DNA of 64,000 bases from an uncultured Alphaproteobacteria bacterium. GTDB lineage: Bacteria; Pseudomonadota; Alphaproteobacteria; RF32; CAG-239. Of the stretch, positions 62,195-64,000 are shown in pieces. The DNA lies in contig CALXZH010000034.1 of the NCBI GenBank assembly GCA_944393175.1, positions 35,832 to 99,831 on the forward strand. The letters run 5' to 3'. The number at the start of each line of letters is the position of its first letter. The stretch's first letter is position 1. Position numbers and translations under genes: made by a program. The notes beneath the pieces are model-generated. The model was not told the origin of the DNA and did no database searches. It saw only the letters and a program-made list of their open reading frames with translations.

Positions 62195-62517
62195 AAACAC
62201 GGCGTGTTTGACGGCATAAACGTGGGACGTTTAATCCCTAAAATTGATGACACAAGCGTTTGTGCCCAGACACCGCGATGCTCCCGACGTTATCTGTGGA
62301 AGCTATAACGCCTCATCTACATTAAACACAGCGTGTTTGACCGCATAAACGTGGACGTTTAATCCCTAAACTTGATGATATGGGCGCTTGTGCCCTATCT
62401 CCGCGATGCTCGCAGAGTTATCTGTCGCAAGCATAGCACGCTTGACCGCAAAAATTAATGACACAAGCTTTGTGCCAGACACCGCGATGCTCCCTGCTTT
62501 ATTTGCCGAGGCTATAA
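62195..62517. repeat. Hairpin-rich tandem repeat, three imperfect units
   Basis: Units begin at 62195, 62324 and about 62436. Units 1 and 2 are 129 bp apart and share AAACAC-GCGTGTTTGAC-GCATAAACGTGG-ACGTTTAATCCCTAAA, then CACCGCGATGCTC; unit 3 lacks about 25 bases but keeps CTTGACCGCA, ACACCGCGATGCTCC and the GGCTATAA end. AAACACGGCGTGTTT, AAACGTGGGACGTTT and GCACAAACGCTTGTG-like palindromes give several hairpins per unit. G+C is above the local average. Lies between mntP and the gene ending at 62564. Confidence 0.8.
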
Positions 62518-62550
62518 AAAAAGACTGCCTTGGTTCTCGGCAGTCTATAA
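62514..62550 (-). terminator. Intrinsic terminator
   Basis: Minus strand AGACTGCC-GAGAACCAA-GGCAGTCT followed by seven T, after the stop of the minus-strand gene at 62564. Confidence 0.85.
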
Positions 62551-62563
62551 ATTTCGGTGTTAT

Positions 62564-62944
62564 TCAACAAGCATGAATTGGTTTCTTGGCAAAATAGCGA
62601 CGGCAAATTTCCTCAAAGGCTAAATCTCTTGCCATACTGAGATGAATATAATCCCCATCTTGGTATTGGTAAAAAATCCACTCCCTCAAATCAATATAGT
62701 TTTTATAGAGCACATCAAAGCCTTTTTTCTTTATTCGCCAATACAGCATAAATCCGCTTATAACAGCCCAAAAAGGCAAAGCCCACAAACCGGCTTTCCC
62801 ATCATAAACAAGTTTACACCGCCAAAGCAAAAATTTTACAGACCATCGAACAAAGAGGATTAAAACAGTCACACCAGCACATAATGCTACAAAGAATAAT
62901 AGCCCCACACACAGTGTTGCAAAGTTCAGCAAAATTATTTCCAT
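62564..62944 (-). CDS. Membrane protein of unknown function
   Basis: 126 residues with hydrophobic helices at about 5-30 and 50-70 and a C-terminal half rich in aromatics. One Cys near each end. Not recognised. Confidence 0.6.
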   Translation of the reverse strand: MEIILLNFATLCVGLLFFVALCAGVTVLILFVRWSVKFLLWRCKLVYDGKAGLWALPFWAVISGFMLYWRIKKKGFDVLYKNYIDLREWIFYQYQDGDYIHLSMARDLAFEEICRRYFAKKPIHAC

Positions 62945-63120
62945 AAGACATAGGATTTAAATAATTAAACATAATTTTGAAAAATTTGTTGTAAATCTAT
63001 ATTATTTTCGAGATAAAGGCAATAAAATTTTCGTCTAAATGGCTTGAAAAATTTGGCTCATTATGTTACACACAATTCAACTTATTATCATTATGTTTAA
63101 CTTTCTAAATTTTATTTATT

Positions 63121-63726
63121 ATGAATATTGGAAATATTGAAATTACCATCAAAAGAGGGAATATTGCTGTTGAGAAAGCTGATTGTATTGTTGTTCCCGA
63201 ATTTAATGATTGTGCCTCGTATGGAGGTGTCGGCGCATCTTTAACTGATTGCGGAATGCGCAAAGGTTTGGATATTTATAACGAGGCTGTAGAGAAAAAA
63301 CCTCTTGAATCCGGACAAGTTATGATTACGGAATCCGGACTGAAAAACATCAAATTAGCTCACGTAGCAACGGTCAATGCCGAAAAGGATGAACAATTCC
63401 GAGTGGTGTTTGAGGCCGTGCTCAGGTTGTTGGCTGAAGCAGAAAAGCAAGGAATTACAACTATTGCCATTCCGGAGCTTGGAACCGGTATTATCGGCTC
63501 TTTGACGCAGGAGCAATCGGCTCGCGCTATTTTTGCCGCCGTCAATCAATTTAGCCTGCACTATCCAAACACAGCCATAAATACCGTTAAATTGGTGATT
63601 TTTCGCAGCTCTACGGCTCCGGCAGAAAAAGTGTTGTCCTCTCGCTCATTTGATTTCAAAGATGAAATCGGAGCTAAAGAGTTCAATATCGTCGAGTGGC
63701 TCGAGGGCATGGGCTACGGCTGGTAA
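63121..63726 (+). CDS. Macro-domain protein
   Basis: 201 residues. ADCIVVPEFNDCASYGGVGASL and PELGTGIIGSLTQEQSARAI match the two nucleotide-binding segments of macro domains, which bind or hydrolyse ADP-ribose adducts. The usual NAAN of the first loop is absent (PEFND), so substrate handling may differ. Only one domain; a short C-terminal extension ends FNIVEWLEGMGYGW. Confidence 0.8.
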   Translation: MNIGNIEITIKRGNIAVEKADCIVVPEFNDCASYGGVGASLTDCGMRKGLDIYNEAVEKKPLESGQVMITESGLKNIKLAHVATVNAEKDEQFRVVFEAVLRLLAEAEKQGITTIAIPELGTGIIGSLTQEQSARAIFAAVNQFSLHYPNTAINTVKLVIFRSSTAPAEKVLSSRSFDFKDEIGAKEFNIVEWLEGMGYGW

Positions 63727-63741
63727 ATTCATTCTCTAAAT

Positions 63742-63777
63742 AAAAAAGGCTTTCTGCTTATGCAGGAAGCTTTTTTT
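63742..63777 (+). terminator. Intrinsic terminator after macro-domain gene
   Basis: AAAGGCTTTCTGC-TTAT-GCAGGAAGCTTTTTTT, 15 bases after the stop. Confidence 0.88.
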
Positions 63778-63873
63778 ATGGCGATAGGTATATTTAGCCG
63801 AATTTACCATTTATAAAGCAAGAGATTATTTCATTTTTTAGCAGTTGAGCGTTTAACGCGTGTTTTTTTGATA

Positions 63874-63904
63874 CAAAAAAAAGCACCCATGAGTGGGTGC
63901 TTAA
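63874..63904 (-). terminator. Terminator of the rRNA operon
   Basis: Minus strand AAGCACCC-loop-GGGTGCTTTTTTTT, about 45 bases beyond the 5S 3' end. Confidence 0.85.
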
Positions 63905-63947
63905 GTAAAAGGAACAACGTAAATAAGAAGTTGATGCGGTTAGAAGA

Positions 63948-64000
63948 TCTGGCAGCTACCTACTCTCCCGTGTCTTAAGACAAAGTACCATGGGCGTGGA
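63948..64000 (-). rRNA. rrf: 5S ribosomal RNA, 3' end only
   Basis: Minus strand reads CCATGGTACTTTGTC and GGGAGAGTAGGTAGCTGCCAG, the 3' part of an alphaproteobacterial 5S rRNA. The gene continues past the right edge, so an rRNA operon enters from the right on the minus strand. The exact 3' end is uncertain by a few bases. Confidence 0.88.

Noticed and set aside
62388..62576. 62-residue open frame in the tandem repeat
   Set aside because: Built from repeat units only, no ribosome binding site; more likely a by-product of the repeat.

Overview
The window is a chromosomal segment of a low-GC (roughly 40% by eye) Gram-negative bacterium, most likely a host-associated alphaproteobacterium. Seen directly: a fliX next to an alphaproteobacterial-type dksA (one cysteine left in the zinc-finger region), the maf-rng-yacG cluster, an IHF-beta gene, a sufBCDS/sufT/sufE cluster, yajC-secD-secF, YejA/YejB-like transporter genes and many small lipoproteins. 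The prepilins begin G|RSM[VI]E, a pattern I associate with uncultured gut Alphaproteobacteria; that placement is inference.

Layout. 1-9.5 kb, minus strand: a partial membrane protein, sdaA, an M49 peptidase, a MEMO1-AMMECR1 fusion, a HAD phosphatase, accD, a LapA-like protein, ihfB, rmuC and accA. 9.7-14.1 kb, plus: a membrane protein of unknown role, then YejA-like and YejB-like genes with no yejE/yejF after them. 14.2-16.8 kb: a prepilin and a large Cys/His (CHAP/NlpC-like) protein. 16.8-20 kb, minus: a tandem-HD protein, serS and a META lipoprotein. 20.3 kb: tRNA-Thr, followed by an AT-rich accessory stretch (alpha/beta hydrolase, DUF2628-like membrane protein, 3' gene remnant, ankyrin gene probably split by a frameshift, mutarotase, a second CHAP-like protein, nucleotidyltransferase, HAD protein). 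30-37 kb: a broken NTF2-like gene, murA, an OMP barrel, a second prepilin joined to fliX, then dksA, maf, rng, yacG. 37-48 kb, minus: nudix, comF, sucD/sucC, sufE, sufT, a DMT transporter cut by an in-frame stop, then sufS, sufD, sufC, a 50-aa ORF and sufB. 48-56 kb: a PAS plus degenerate GGDEF protein, an NlpD-like protein, yajC-secDF, an XRE regulator, a hairpin-rich gap, gpsA, ybaK-like and a histidine phosphatase. 57-64 kb: tRNA-Val, an N-formylglutamate amidohydrolase, a lytic transglycosylase behind a sigma-54-type promoter, an RNase J-like protein, mntP, a hairpin-rich tandem repeat, a macro-domain protein and the 3' end of a 5S rRNA gene at the right edge.

How the genes work together: fatty-acid initiation (accA, accD), Fe-S assembly (suf), protein export (yajC-secDF), wall synthesis and remodelling (murA, NlpD-like, transglycosylase, the CHAP-like pair), RNA turnover and transcription control (rng, dksA, ihfB), and a surface pilus/flagellar regulatory thread (two prepilins, fliX, a sigma-54 promoter).

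Most notable observations: a SucCD-like pair whose alpha subunit has Tyr in place of the catalytic phosphohistidine; short inverted copies of the T-arm just beyond the terminator of both tRNA genes; two paralogous Cys/His proteins with different N-termini; a hairpin-dense 391-bp gap; a 50-aa ORF inside the suf operon; and three genes that look freshly broken. All family names come from motif recognition by eye; no database search was run.
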